A stretch of DNA of 6,113 bases from JAIYDQ01 sp034408855 (lineage in GTDB: Bacteria; Planctomycetota; Planctomycetia; Pirellulales; Pirellulaceae). A model generated the notes under the pieces. The model had not been told where the DNA came from. It made no database searches and saw only the letters and a program-made list of their open reading frames with translations. Numbering within the stretch: the stretch's first letter is position 1; each line of letters starts with the position of its first letter. Made by a program: the position numbers and the translations under genes. The stretch is taken from NCBI GenBank assembly GCA_034408855.1, contig JAWXCK010000001.1, forward strand, positions 1 to 6,113, in the 5' to 3' direction. Shown one piece after another: positions 6,040 through 6,113 of this stretch.

Positions 6040-6113
6040 GGTTTTCGTGATCCGCAATCGATTTTAGCCGTGAAATACAAGGAAAACACTGGACTGAGTG
6101 ATTGCAAAAACCA
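6040..6113. other. Right edge, possible interior of an insertion element
   Basis: Nothing codes convincingly here. Two minus-strand frames are open from the edge to stops at about 5999 and 5982, but they read through the repeat and look accidental. A plus-strand GTG at 6070 opens a frame to the edge, too short to judge. If the repeat at 6015-6039 is an element end, this is its subterminal sequence. Confidence 0.35.

Noticed and set aside
5982..6113. Minus-strand frame open from the right edge to a stop at 5982
   Set aside because: It reads straight through the 25-bp repeat and has no protein-like features; a second frame there is equally open.

Overview
The window looks like part of a planctomycete chromosome, probably from the Pirellulaceae/Rhodopirellula group. 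This is judged from protein architecture, not from any search. The two large genes are a Hanks-type Ser/Thr kinase with a DWG (not DFG) motif, one membrane segment and a very long TPR tail, and a class III nucleotide cyclase with an N-terminal FHA-like module. Both layouts are typical of that phylum. GC content is moderate by eye, and there are no strong Shine-Dalgarno sequences in front of the two large genes.

Every credible gene is on the minus strand, so transcription runs right to left. At the right edge (about 6015-6113) lies one copy of a 25-bp repeat with unannotated sequence beyond it. A possible 50-residue ORF (6003 to 5851) starts just outside that repeat. A noncoding stretch (5850 to 5628) follows. 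It is rich in inverted repeats, and two of these interleave as in an H-type RNA pseudoknot. Next come the cyclase gene (5627 to 3735, TTG start), an 85-bp gap, and the kinase gene (3649 to 257). After a 166-bp gap holding the second, inverted copy of the 25-bp repeat (177-201), a third gene starts at 90 and runs off the left edge.

The cyclase and kinase probably form one signalling unit: same strand, short gap, no visible terminator between them. The kinase would sense through its extracytoplasmic TPR region and phosphorylate cytoplasmic targets. The cyclase would make a cyclic nucleotide under control of its FHA-like and GAF modules. Two details make the cyclase unusual. The residues that normally read the purine base are Asp423 and Gly497, not the Lys/Asp or Glu/Cys pairs. 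The FHA-like module has lost the usual Ser and His of its phosphopeptide site (Ala61, Trp64). The two 25-bp repeats match at 24 of 25 positions, face each other across the gene pair, and look like ends of insertion sequences, possibly ISL3 family. The pair may therefore sit between two mobile elements.
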